A stretch of DNA of 20,053 nucleotides. Origin: Firmicutes bacterium UBA5774. Lineage in GTDB: Bacteria; Bacillota; Clostridia; Peptostreptococcales; Anaerovoracaceae. The DNA is taken from NCBI GenBank assembly GCA_002418625.1, contig DIEM01000051.1, positions 1-20,053 of the forward strand. Reading direction: 5' to 3'. A program made the translations under genes and the position numbers. Below, one piece after another: positions 1 through 7,635 of this stretch (positions are counted from its first letter, which is position 1; the number at the start of each line of letters is the position of its first letter). The notes beneath the pieces were generated by a model. The model was not told the DNA's origin. It saw only the letters and a program-made list of their open reading frames with translations, and made no database searches.

Positions 1-1925
1 TCCATATATTCGGACATATCGATCCTGATCATATTCTTTTCGCTGTCGAAAAGCGCCTCCGACAAAGCCTTGGCGAGTTCCGTTTTCCCGACTCCTGTAG
101 GCCCCAGGAACACAAAAGACCCAACAGGCCTGCTGATATCCTTTATGCCCGCCCTGGCCCTTAAAATGGCGTCCGAGAGTGCCACAACCGCCTCATCCTG
201 ACCGACGACCCTGCGATGCAGTACTTCTCCAAGGTGGAGCAGCTTTTCCTTTTCCGATTCCACCAGCTTTGCAACCGGTATGCCGGTCCATTTTGAAACG
301 ACTTCCGCGATTTCCTCCTCACTGACCTCTTCCTTCAGAAGACGCTTGTCTTTTGTCCGTTCGTGGTATTCCTTGGCTTCCTCAAGTTTTTTCTCGAGAT
401 CCGGCAAGGTGCCGTATTTCAACTGTGCCAGCTTTTCGAGGTCGTACTGTCTTTCGGCCTCCTCCATGGCATGCCGGACATCTTCGATTTCCTGCTTGGC
501 CATCTTGATATCCTGTATGACCTTTTTTTCATTCTCCCACTGGGCACGCATGCCTGAGTTCTGCTCCTTGAGCGCAGCAAGCTCCTTATCGATATTTTGC
601 ATTCTCGTCTTGGAGGCCTCATCGGTTTCCTTGGCGAGCGCCTGCTTCTCGATCTCCAATTGCATGATCTTCCGGCCGCTTTCGTCGAGCTCAGCGGGCA
701 GACTGTCTATCTCAGTTCTGATCATGGAAGCCGCCTCGTCCATCAGGTCGATGGCCTTGTCCGGCAGGAACCTGTCGCTGATATAACGGTCAGACAGCGT
801 TGCGCAGGCAATCAAAGCTCCGTCGGTGATCCTGACGCCATGATGTATTTCAAAACGCTCCTTGAGTCCTCTGAGAATCGATATGGTGTCCTCGACAGTC
901 GGCTGGTCGATCAGTACCTTCTGAAATCTTCTTTCCAGCGCCGCATCCTTCTCGATATGTTTCCTGTACTCGTTCAATGTCGTGGCACCGATGCAATGAA
1001 GCTCTCCTCTTGCCAGCATCGGCTTCAGGATGTTTCCTGCGTCCATAGCGCCTTCAGCCTTTCCGGCGCCGACGATATTATGTATCTCATCAATGAACAG
1101 GATGATTTTCCCGTCCGATTTTTCAATCTCATTCAGGACCGCCTTCAGACGCTCCTCGAATTCGCCTCTGAATTTGGCCCCAGCAATCAGCGCGCCCATG
1201 TCCAGCGCGTAAATGATCTTATCCTTCAGTCCTTCAGGCACGTCCCCGTTTAAGACACGCTGGGCAAGTCCCTCGACGACAGCGGTCTTTCCGACGCCCG
1301 GATCGCCGATCAGAACCGGATTGTTTTTCGTTCTTCGCGAAAGTATTTGAACCACATGACGTATTTCAGAATCCCTTCCTATTACCGGATCCAGTTTTCC
1401 CTTTCGGGCCTGCTCGACCAGATCCCTGCCATATTTGTTCAGGGCGTCATAACTCTCCTCCGGATTCGCGGTTGTGATCCGCTGGTTCCCGCGCACTTTA
1501 TTCAAAGCCTGCAAAAAAGCCTCCCTCGTCATGCCATATTTTTTGAATATCCTGCTCGAAGGCGTGTTTTTCTCGTCGAGCAGCGCCAGGTACAGATGCT
1601 CGACACTGACATAATCGTCCTTGAATTCATCCGCAATTCTTTTGGCGTCACTTAAAAGAAGGCTCAGCCGCCTTGAAGAATACAAATTCTCATTGGCTCC
1701 GGTCACCTTCGGTATCTTGTCAAGTTCATATTGCATATCCTTGATGAGGTCGTCGACGCTGATCCCCATGAAATCGACCAGCTTTGGGATCAGGCCGTCC
1801 TGCTGAAGCAGGAGCGCCAGATGCAGGTGTTCGCCGTCAAGCTGCTGATGGCCATGCTGCATCGCGATGTCCTGGCAGTCCGATAAGATCGCCTGGGCTT
1901 TTTCTGTGAATTTTTCAAAAGACAT
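1..1925 (-). CDS. clpB: ATP-dependent disaggregase ClpB (Hsp100), 3' end cut by window edge
   Basis: ClpB is a cytosolic hexameric AAA+ disaggregase that threads aggregated proteins through its pore with DnaK. The window holds the first 641 codons of a protein usually about 860 long; the end of the second ATPase domain is outside. Visible in order: Clp N-domain (about 1-145), first AAA+ module with Walker A GDPGVGKT (207-214) and Walker B ending in FIDE (277-280), a long charged coiled-coil middle domain (about 405-530), and second Walker A GPTGVGKT (608-615). The long middle domain separates ClpB from ClpC and ClpA. The ATG at 1925 has AGGGGG seven bases upstream. It follows the M50 protease gene by 35 bases, too little for a full heat-shock control region, so it is probably co-transcribed or uses a promoter inside that gene. 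No CIRCE inverted repeat (HrcA operator) was seen near the start. Family assignment is very secure. Confidence 0.97.
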   Translation of the reverse strand, partial: MSFEKFTEKAQAILSDCQDIAMQHGHQQLDGEHLHLALLLQQDGLIPKLVDFMGISVDDLIKDMQYELDKIPKVTGANENLYSSRRLSLLLSDAKRIADEFKDDYVSVEHLYLALLDEKNTPSSRIFKKYGMTREAFLQALNKVRGNQRITTANPEESYDALNKYGRDLVEQARKGKLDPVIGRDSEIRHVVQILSRRTKNNPVLIGDPGVGKTAVVEGLAQRVLNGDVPEGLKDKIIYALDMGALIAGAKFRGEFEERLKAVLNEIEKSDGKIILFIDEIHNIVGAGKAEGAMDAGNILKPMLARGELHCIGATTLNEYRKHIEKDAALERRFQKVLIDQPTVEDTISILRGLKERFEIHHGVRITDGALIACATLSDRYISDRFLPDKAIDLMDEAASMIRTEIDSLPAELDESGRKIMQLEIEKQALAKETDEASKTRMQNIDKELAALKEQNSGMRAQWENEKKVIQDIKMAKQEIEDVRHAMEEAERQYDLEKLAQLKYGTLPDLEKKLEEAKEYHERTKDKRLLKEEVSEEEIAEVVSKWTGIPVAKLVESEKEKLLHLGEVLHRRVVGQDEAVVALSDAILRARAGIKDISRPVGSFVFLGPTGVGKTELAKALSEALFDSEKNMIRIDMSEYM

Positions 1926-1960
1926 ACCAACACCCCCTGTTATCGTCTTTGTAAAATTGT

Positions 1961-2593
1961 TTAGTAATAGATTTTAATAATGCCCTCCAATAAATAGTTG
2001 GCTGCAGGGCCGATGATCTTGTCGGTCAGATTGAACAGGATCATGATCAGCAAAATGATCGGACCCTTTTCATAGACCTGGTAGTAGAAACCCTTCTGCC
2101 TAAGATGCGTCAGCTCCGCGACGATATTAAAGCCGTCAAGCGGAGGCACCGGAATCAGATTGAACACCATTAGAATGATGTTGATCCAGACCGTCGCCCA
2201 TAGCATCTCGATGATGAGGTTCCCGGCCAGCGTCCCAACGAAAAAGGCACTGCCTGAAATTGAGATCAGTTTGATCGATCCTGCAAAAACAAGTGCCAGA
2301 AACAGGTTCATCGTCACCCCTGCCGATGATACCAGAATCTCGTCACGTTTGAAATTCTTGAAGTAACTGCCATTGATCTCGACTGGCTTTCCCCATCCGA
2401 AGCCTACAAGCAGAAGAGCGACGAATCCAATAATGTCGATATGCGCCAGAGGATTCAGTGTCACCCGTCCCTGCAGCTTGGGAGTCGGATCCCCCAGCAG
2501 ATTCGCGACTTTAGCATGGGCATATTCATGAAAAGTCAGGGCAATCAATATGCCCGGCAAATAGATCAGCTTATTGATTATCGTTTCAAACAT
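1961..2593 (-). CDS. M50-family (site-2-protease-like) membrane zinc metalloprotease
   Basis: A 210-residue, very hydrophobic protein with the two hallmark motifs of M50 intramembrane metalloproteases: the zinc-binding HEYAH (H22, E23, H26) in the first helix and the distal NLIPVPPLDG motif (145-154), whose D153 should be the third zinc ligand. Four to six membrane segments are plausible. There is no PDZ or CBS domain, so it belongs to the small YwhC-like group rather than RseP/SpoIVFB types; substrates of this group are mostly unknown. A longer reading frame runs upstream to about 2881 but lies inside the ATPase gene. The ATG at 2593 begins the canonical N-terminus and shares one base with the ATPase stop codon (TGATG), implying translational coupling. 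An AAGGAA sits about ten bases upstream. Family call is secure; substrate and role cannot be read from sequence. Confidence 0.93.
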   Translation of the reverse strand: MFETIINKLIYLPGILIALTFHEYAHAKVANLLGDPTPKLQGRVTLNPLAHIDIIGFVALLLVGFGWGKPVEINGSYFKNFKRDEILVSSAGVTMNLFLALVFAGSIKLISISGSAFFVGTLAGNLIIEMLWATVWINIILMVFNLIPVPPLDGFNIVAELTHLRQKGFYYQVYEKGPIILLIMILFNLTDKIIGPAANYLLEGIIKIYY

Positions 2594-3849
2594 CAGTGCC
2601 TGATTCCTTCCCTTGCGGACAGATAGTTGATGAATTGCCTGGCTGTCCGGCCAGACTTGCTGTGGTACCGCATTTCCCATTTCAGGGCCTCTTCGATGAT
2701 CGTTTCTTCCGGAAGGCTGACGCCTTCCTGGCTTGCCAGCCCCCTGACGATACTCAGGTATTCGTCCTTGTTTGGCGATACGAATGTGATCGTCAAGCCG
2801 AATCTGTCTGCCAGGGACATCCTTTCCTGAAGACCGTCGTTGAAGTGGATCTCCCTTGAACCAGAGGCTGCATCGTCCCATGTTTCGCGAATGATATTGC
2901 GCCTGTTGGATGTCACATGCAGCAGGACATTTTCGGGCTGCGCCTCGAGCCCGCCTTCTATGACCGACTTAAAATGTTTATACCCTATTTCGCTTTCTTC
3001 AAAAGATAAATCATCAATAAAAATGATGAATTTGCAATTGACCTTGCTGATGAGCTCCATGATTTTATAAAGATCGTCAATATTTTCCTTGGACAGCTCG
3101 ATCATCTTGAGTTTATCTGCGCTGAAACGGTTCAGCAGCGCCTTGACGCATGACGATTTCCCTGTGCCTTTATCGCCGTAAAGCAGAACATTATTCGCTT
3201 TGAAACCTTTCATGAAAAACTCCGCATTCTCAATCAACGACTGCTTTTGGCGTTCATAGCCGATAAGTCTTTCGAACTTGATCTTATCGTAATTTTCGAT
3301 GCCGATGAGCCGGTCATCCCAAATGAATGCGTCGTATTTCTCAAACAGCCCGAAGCTGTTCTTAGCATAGTAATCCTTAAGCATTTCAAGTGTCTTTCCG
3401 GTATCTTCATGGGACATGGCCTCATGGATCTGCTCTCTCCTTGCGCTGCCTCCATTCGTTCCGGCGCAGCAGACGGATGTTTCCTCATCCTTGAAACGCT
3501 TTGCGACTGTGCACCAATCGAGATTGTACAGCTGCTTGAGACAGTCGATTTCCTTTTCTGCAATCTTGTCAATGATCGGATTGCTGCCGTTCCCGTCTCC
3601 TGCCATGCTCAGGCTGTTGCCGCTCTCCGCGATCAGCCGGCACAGATGATTCTGCCAGAACGTTCCGTTGATATCCTCGGATTCGGTATTTTGCAGCAGC
3701 CACCGCTGAACGGAATAGTATTCGCTTTCCATATATGCGATATAATCCCGATAAAGAAACTCGTTGAAAATTTTCACACCGGTTTCGATGGCCTCATCCT
3801 TTCTGACATTGTCAAATAAAAGCAGCGAATCAAGATTGATCTTGTCCAT
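2593..3849 (-). CDS. DUF815-family AAA ATPase
   Basis: A 418-residue soluble protein. The N-terminal half (about 1-195) has no motif I recognise. The C-terminal half is an AAA module: Walker A GDKGTGKS (225-232), Walker B FIIFIDD (274-280), a sensor-like TSN (313-315), and a probable arginine finger in the LADRFGL stretch (346-352). This layout and the IGYERQ entry sequence (196-201) match the DUF815 family, whose biological role is poorly defined. The start is ATG 3849 rather than the in-frame ATG at 3861, because the latter lies within the GGAGGG ribosome binding site of the former. The gene follows glyA by 56 bases with no terminator or promoter visible, and its stop overlaps the M50 protease start. 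A role helping the protease or handling membrane clients is conceivable but only inferred from coupling. Confidence 0.88.
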   Translation of the reverse strand: MDKINLDSLLLFDNVRKDEAIETGVKIFNEFLYRDYIAYMESEYYSVQRWLLQNTESEDINGTFWQNHLCRLIAESGNSLSMAGDGNGSNPIIDKIAEKEIDCLKQLYNLDWCTVAKRFKDEETSVCCAGTNGGSARREQIHEAMSHEDTGKTLEMLKDYYAKNSFGLFEKYDAFIWDDRLIGIENYDKIKFERLIGYERQKQSLIENAEFFMKGFKANNVLLYGDKGTGKSSCVKALLNRFSADKLKMIELSKENIDDLYKIMELISKVNCKFIIFIDDLSFEESEIGYKHFKSVIEGGLEAQPENVLLHVTSNRRNIIRETWDDAASGSREIHFNDGLQERMSLADRFGLTITFVSPNKDEYLSIVRGLASQEGVSLPEETIIEEALKWEMRYHSKSGRTARQFINYLSAREGIRH

Positions 3850-3853
3850 GGCA

Positions 3854-3859
3854 CCCTCC
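3854..3859 (-). promoter_or_regulatory. Ribosome binding site deciding the DUF815 ATPase start
   Basis: GGAGGG lies four bases before the ATG at 3849. An upstream in-frame ATG (3861) supplies the first bases of this same motif, so using it would leave that start without its own binding site. This supports the shorter protein. Confidence 0.75.
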
Positions 3860-3905
3860 ATTTACGCTATCAGAGAAAATTGTCCTGTTGATTTGGTCGT
3901 TCTGT

Positions 3906-5147
3906 TTATTTATACAGCGGATGGGCGGCGCACAGCTCTGTGACGATCTTTTGCGCTTTGGTCTTTGCCGCCGCATCCTCAGGCGAATCGATGATCAGGG
4001 CGATGGCCTCGGCCACCTTCTCCATATCCTCCTCGACGAATCCGCGTGACGTTGCTGCAGGTGATCCCAGCCTGATGCCGCTTGTGACAAACGGTCCGTT
4101 CGGATCGTTGGGAATCGTGTTTTTATTGGTGGTGATGCCGGCTTCGTCCAAAAGGTTCTCCGCAAGCTTGCCTGTTATATTCTTATTAGTGAGATCAACT
4201 AGAACAAGATGCGTGTCCGTTCCCCCCGAAACCAGCCTGAATCCGCGTTTGATGAGCTCTTCTGCGAGCTTTTGCGCGTTTGCCAGCACTTGGGTCTGAT
4301 ATTTCCTGAATTCATCCGTCGAAGCTTCCTTGAAACAAACCGCTTTTGCCGCTATCACATGCATGAGCGGCCCGCCCTGCATCCCCGGGAATATCGCCTT
4401 GTCGATCTGCTTCGCAAATTCCTCTTTGCATAGAATCGCGCCTCCCCTTGGGCCTCTCAGTGTCTTATGCGTCGTCGTCGTAACGACATGGGCGTATTCC
4501 ACAGGATTCTGAAGGAGTCCCGCCGCGACAAGTCCCGCAAAATGCGCCATGTCCACCAGCAGGTACGCGCCGGCTTCATCGGCGATTTCCCTGAATTTAT
4601 CGCATTCTATCATTCTGGGATATGCGCTGCCTCCTGCTATGATCATCTTTGGCCTGTGCTCAAGCGCCAGTCTCCTGACTTCAGTGAAATCTATACGTTC
4701 CGTTACAGGATCGACTTTATAGGGGATAAAATTGAAGTATTTGCCGGACATGTTGACCGGGCTTCCGTGGGTAAGATGGCCGCCGTTTGATAGATCCATG
4801 CCCAGAACGGTGTCTCCATATTCCAGCATCGCCACGTAGACGGCAAGATTCGCGCTGGAGCCTGAATGGGCCTGGACATTTGCGTGCTCCGCGCCAAACA
4901 GCTTCTTCAGTCTGTCGATCGCGAGGATTTCGGCCTTATCGACCTCTTCACAGCCACCATAATAACGCTTGCCCGGATATCCTTCCGCATATTTGTTCGT
5001 CAATGCGCTGCCGCAGGCTTCCATAACAGCGTAGGAAGTAAAATTTTCCGAGGCGATCAGCTCGATCTTGTTTTCCTGCCTGGCCATTTCAGCCCTTATC
5101 ACATGCCCTATTTCCGGGTCAACCTTGTCAATGTTGTTAAAATACAT
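3906..5147 (-). CDS. glyA: Serine hydroxymethyltransferase
   Basis: GlyA is a cytosolic pyridoxal-phosphate enzyme that interconverts serine and glycine while loading one-carbon units on tetrahydrofolate. The 413-residue length is normal for bacterial forms. Family marks visible are IELIASENF (28-36), the YPGKRYYGG stretch (57-65), HSGSSAN (94-100), and VVTTTTHKTLRGPRGG, in which K228 should form the Schiff base with PLP. The ATG at 5147 has AAGGA seven bases upstream and gives the usual N-terminal length. A good sigma-A promoter lies just upstream, so glyA is the first gene of this minus-strand unit; the DUF815 ATPase follows after 56 bases with no terminator seen. It is transcribed divergently from the rseC-trxA pair. 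Confidence 0.98.
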   Translation of the reverse strand: MYFNNIDKVDPEIGHVIRAEMARQENKIELIASENFTSYAVMEACGSALTNKYAEGYPGKRYYGGCEEVDKAEILAIDRLKKLFGAEHANVQAHSGSSANLAVYVAMLEYGDTVLGMDLSNGGHLTHGSPVNMSGKYFNFIPYKVDPVTERIDFTEVRRLALEHRPKMIIAGGSAYPRMIECDKFREIADEAGAYLLVDMAHFAGLVAAGLLQNPVEYAHVVTTTTHKTLRGPRGGAILCKEEFAKQIDKAIFPGMQGGPLMHVIAAKAVCFKEASTDEFRKYQTQVLANAQKLAEELIKRGFRLVSGGTDTHLVLVDLTNKNITGKLAENLLDEAGITTNKNTIPNDPNGPFVTSGIRLGSPAATSRGFVEEDMEKVAEAIALIIDSPEDAAAKTKAQKIVTELCAAHPLYK

Positions 5148-5187
5148 AATTATTTCCTTTCAATTTAAAATTATCCGCACATCAGTA

Positions 5188-5216
5188 ATTATAATCAAAT
5201 AAGCCAATGCCATCAA
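5188..5216 (-). promoter_or_regulatory. Sigma-A-type promoter of glyA
   Basis: On the minus strand TTGATG (5211-5216, four of six matches to the -35 consensus) is followed after exactly 17 bases by a perfect TATAAT (5188-5193). Transcription would start near 5181, leaving a leader of about 34 bases, too short for a glycine riboswitch or similar element. Confidence 0.75.
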
Positions 5217-5285
5217 CCACAAAAAGCATATTCCTTTAAATATATGGCAACGTCCTCAATTATACTGTTTTTTTACGAATTTTAG

Positions 5286-5294
5286 TGGTATAAT
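5286..5294 (+). promoter_or_regulatory. Extended -10 promoter of rseC-trxA
   Basis: TGGTATAAT is a perfect -10 hexamer (5289-5294) with the TGn extension. No good -35 hexamer lies at 16-18 bases, which is typical of extended -10 promoters. The start would be near 5301, giving a leader of about 28 bases before the ATG at 5329. Promoter backs point away from glyA with about 70 bases between the two. Confidence 0.65.
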
Positions 5295-5328
5295 CATCGA
5301 TATACAAACTATAACGCAGGGGGAACAA

Positions 5329-5775
5329 ATGAGAAAAACAGCTGATGTCATTGAATTGAAGGACAACAATACAGCCAGGATCATGCTGTACAAGCACAAG
5401 AAATGCAAAGGCTGCGGGTATTGCAACAAAACCATCCATCCGGGATCCATCATCGAAGCGGCCAATGATGCCGGCGCAGAAAAGGATGACAAGGTTTCGG
5501 TCAATATCAGGAAAAAAATCAATATTCTCGAAATTGTGACGACTTATATACTACCGACTGTCATGTTTTTTGCCGGTCTGCTGGCAGGCGGCGAGCTCAT
5601 GAAGCTTGGAGGACCTGATTTTCTGGGGATCTTGATGGGATTATTGTTCCTTGTTCTCGCAATCGCCCTGTATTTCAAGACTAAGCATAGATTTTTACCG
5701 CAGTATTCGGCAAAAATAGTAAAAGTCATTGCAAAGAAAGACAAAGGAGGAAGTACAAATGTCAAACTTGCCTAA
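5329..5775 (+). CDS. RseC/MucC-like membrane redox protein (SoxR-reducing system family)
   Basis: A 148-residue protein with the RseC/MucC layout: a short N-terminal domain carrying a cysteine cluster CKGCGYC (C26, C29, C32), then two membrane helices (about 67-88 and 97-116), then a basic cytosolic tail. In E. coli RseC helps keep SoxR reduced with the Rnf complex and modulates sigma-E; in Clostridia relatives are often linked to Rnf, but no rnf gene is in view here. The ATG has AGGGGG about six bases upstream and an extended -10 promoter. Its last 17 bases overlap trxA, and the trxA ribosome binding site lies inside its coding sequence, so the two are coupled. The overall family resemblance is good, though the sequence is divergent; a direct thiol exchange with thioredoxin is my inference. 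Confidence 0.78.
   Translation: MRKTADVIELKDNNTARIMLYKHKKCKGCGYCNKTIHPGSIIEAANDAGAEKDDKVSVNIRKKINILEIVTTYILPTVMFFAGLLAGGELMKLGGPDFLGILMGLLFLVLAIALYFKTKHRFLPQYSAKIVKVIAKKDKGGSTNVKLA
5743..5750 (+). promoter_or_regulatory. Ribosome binding site deciding the trxA start
   Basis: AAAGGAGG lies eight bases before the ATG at 5759. An upstream in-frame ATG at 5729 has no such motif and would add ten residues absent from thioredoxins. The site lies inside the rseC-like coding region. Confidence 0.85.
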
Positions 5776-6085
5776 TCTCACAGAAGATGCTTTTGAAGCA
5801 GAAGCAGTCAAATCCGAAATTCCTGTCGTGATTGACTTTTACGCGGATTGGTGCGGCCCGTGCAAAATGGTTGCCCCCATCATGGATGTCCTCTCGGAGA
5901 AATATGCCGGAAAAGTGAAATTTTTCAAGATCAATATCGATGAACAGCGCAAGCTTGCGATTACGCACAAAGTCATGAGCATCCCGACGATCTTCTTTAT
6001 GAATGGCGGAGAAGTCAAGGATAAAATCACCGGTGCCGTACCGCAGCCTGTACTCGAAGAAAAAATCGAGGCTTTGCTGAAATAA
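5759..6085 (+). CDS. trxA: Thioredoxin
   Basis: A 108-residue classical thioredoxin, a small cytosolic dithiol reductase recharged by thioredoxin reductase. The active site WCGPCK (W31, C32, C35) and the cis-proline SIPT (P76) are intact, and the GG bend near 83-84 is in its usual place. Length is standard. The ATG at 5759 follows a near-perfect ribosome binding site. The gene starts within the last 17 bases of the rseC-like gene, so both are made from one message and probably coupled. A hairpin with a short T run follows the stop by about eight bases. No thioredoxin reductase gene is in the window. Confidence 0.97.
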   Translation: MSNLPNLTEDAFEAEAVKSEIPVVIDFYADWCGPCKMVAPIMDVLSEKYAGKVKFFKINIDEQRKLAITHKVMSIPTIFFMNGGEVKDKITGAVPQPVLEEKIEALLK

Positions 6086-6093
6086 GACAATGC

Positions 6094-6120
6094 AAAGGGG
6101 GGAGCGATCCTCCCTTTTGT
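6094..6120 (+). terminator. Probable intrinsic terminator after trxA
   Basis: A GC-rich stem (GGGAG paired with CTCCC, extendable by G-U and A-U pairs) with a short loop, closed by TTTTGT, starts eight bases after the trxA stop codon. The T run is short, so termination may be incomplete and let some transcript reach the cardiolipin synthase gene. Confidence 0.6.
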
Positions 6121-6168
6121 TCATCCATCCGGATCTATATGTCGACTATTTTATTCAGGAGGCGGATC

Positions 6169-7629
6169 ATGCTGGAACCTTATCTTCCAAATATTTCCCA
6201 CTTCATTATCATCTTATATGTCGTTGAATTCCTTCTGGCTTTTATGATCATATTCCTCGAAAGAAAAAATCCCTCCGCCACCGTCGCATGGATCATGATC
6301 ATTTTCATCGTTCCGGTCGGCGGCATCGTGCTTTATTTCATGCTGTCCCAGAACATTTCAAGACAAAGGATCTTCAGGCTCATGGATTTTGAGGAGGTCA
6401 TGATCAGCGAGGCGCTTGACAGGCAGATCAAAGAAATGCAGTCGGACGGCTATACTTTTCTCAAACCGCCTATCGGCAAATGGCACCCGATGATCAAGCT
6501 TCACCAGACATACAGCAAGTCATTCTATTCCAAGCATAACGTATTGACTGTATTTACCGATGGCAACGAGAAAATGGACCACCTGATCACCGATATCCTG
6601 AATGCGAAGGAATCGATCAACATCATGTATTTCATCGTTAAAAACGATGATACCGGAGACAGGCTCATCCGTGCGCTGATTGACAGGGCGAAAGCAGGTG
6701 TTGAGGTCAGATTCCTCATGGACGCCATGGGAAGCCGAAGTCTCTATCACACGCACATGCAGGAATTCAGGGATTCAGGCGGGAAATATGCTTTTTTTTT
6801 CAGCCCGAAATTCAAATTCCTGAATCTTAAGCTTAATTACCGCAATCATAGGAAGCTTGTGATCATCGACGATAAAATCGGCTATCTCGGCGGCTTCAAC
6901 ATCGGCAACGAATATCTCGGCAAAGCCCCAAAATTCGGCTATTGGCGCGATACCCACCTGCGCATGACCGGCGGCTGCATCCAGGACATGCTCGCAAGAT
7001 TCATCATGGACTGGCGCGTCGCCACGGGAGAGCATTGGTCCGTACCGTCGGCCTATTTCACAGCCCCGTCCAAGGAAGGATCCACAGGCATACAGATCGT
7101 TTCCAGCGGCCCCGACTCCACTCAGGAGGAAGTCAAACACGGCTATCTGAAAATGATTTCCGCCGCCAGGAAAAATATATATATTCAGACGCCTTATTTC
7201 GTGCCTGATATGAGTATTTTGGAATCCCTTAAAAATGCGGCGCTTTCCGGCGTAGATGTGCGCATCATGATCCCGAACAAGCCGGACCATCTGTTTGTCT
7301 ATTGGGCCACTTACTCCTATATCGGCATCCTGCTGGATGTCGGAGCCAAGGTTTATATCTATGATAAGGGCTTCATGCACGCAAAGACCATTTGCGCGGA
7401 TGGAGAGGTGGCTTCTGTCGGGTCCGCCAATTTCGATATCAGAAGCTTCAAGTTGAATTTTGAAGCCAATGCGTTCATTTATGATCCGGATGTCGTGGAA
7501 ACGCTTGAACGCGTCTTCCTGTCAGATATCGGCGACTCCCATGAACTGACGAAATATATGTATAAAAAAAGAAGCCTCGTCATCAAATTCAAGGAATCCG
7601 TTTCAAGACTTCTTTCCGATCTTCTTTAG
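6169..7629 (+). CDS. cls: Cardiolipin synthase (phospholipase D superfamily)
   Basis: A 486-residue membrane enzyme that joins two phosphatidylglycerols into cardiolipin and glycerol. Two N-terminal helices (about 11-30 and 40-60) form the usual membrane anchor domain. Both catalytic HKD motifs are intact: H227, K229, D234 within NHRKLVIIDD, and H404, K406, D411 within HAKTICAD. Length fits ClsA-type synthases. The ATG at 6169 is chosen because AGGAGG lies six bases upstream; an in-frame ATG at 6139 lacks a binding site. I see no convincing promoter between the trxA terminator and this gene, so read-through or a weak promoter must drive it. A run of nine T bases lies at 6792-6800 inside the first catalytic domain. 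It converges with the lipoprotein gene with only six bases between stop codons. Confidence 0.95.
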   Translation: MLEPYLPNISHFIIILYVVEFLLAFMIIFLERKNPSATVAWIMIIFIVPVGGIVLYFMLSQNISRQRIFRLMDFEEVMISEALDRQIKEMQSDGYTFLKPPIGKWHPMIKLHQTYSKSFYSKHNVLTVFTDGNEKMDHLITDILNAKESINIMYFIVKNDDTGDRLIRALIDRAKAGVEVRFLMDAMGSRSLYHTHMQEFRDSGGKYAFFFSPKFKFLNLKLNYRNHRKLVIIDDKIGYLGGFNIGNEYLGKAPKFGYWRDTHLRMTGGCIQDMLARFIMDWRVATGEHWSVPSAYFTAPSKEGSTGIQIVSSGPDSTQEEVKHGYLKMISAARKNIYIQTPYFVPDMSILESLKNAALSGVDVRIMIPNKPDHLFVYWATYSYIGILLDVGAKVYIYDKGFMHAKTICADGEVASVGSANFDIRSFKLNFEANAFIYDPDVVETLERVFLSDIGDSHELTKYMYKKRSLVIKFKESVSRLLSDLL

Positions 7630-7635
7630 TTGAAT

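Noticed and set aside
597..1253. Long open frame (218 codons) on the plus strand opposite clpB
   Set aside because: It is antisense to well-conserved ClpB AAA+ coding sequence, its translation resembles no family, and it has no ribosome binding site.
2594..2881. N-terminal extension of the M50 protease
   Set aside because: The extra 96 codons are the ATPase gene read in another frame; the HEYAH-bearing first helix starts properly at 2593.
3247..3819. 190-codon plus-strand open frame opposite the DUF815 ATPase
   Set aside because: It mirrors the codon structure of the real gene; no binding site or recognisable domain.
5148..5187. Riboswitch in front of glyA
   Set aside because: The predicted leader is only about 34 bases, with no conserved aptamer structure.
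5776..6168. Separate promoter for cls between trxA and cls
   Set aside because: AT-rich hexamers exist (for example near 6136 and 6147) but none has a -35 at suitable spacing.
6775..7380. 201-codon minus-strand open frame opposite cls
   Set aside because: It lies over both HKD regions of an intact cardiolipin synthase and has no independent support.
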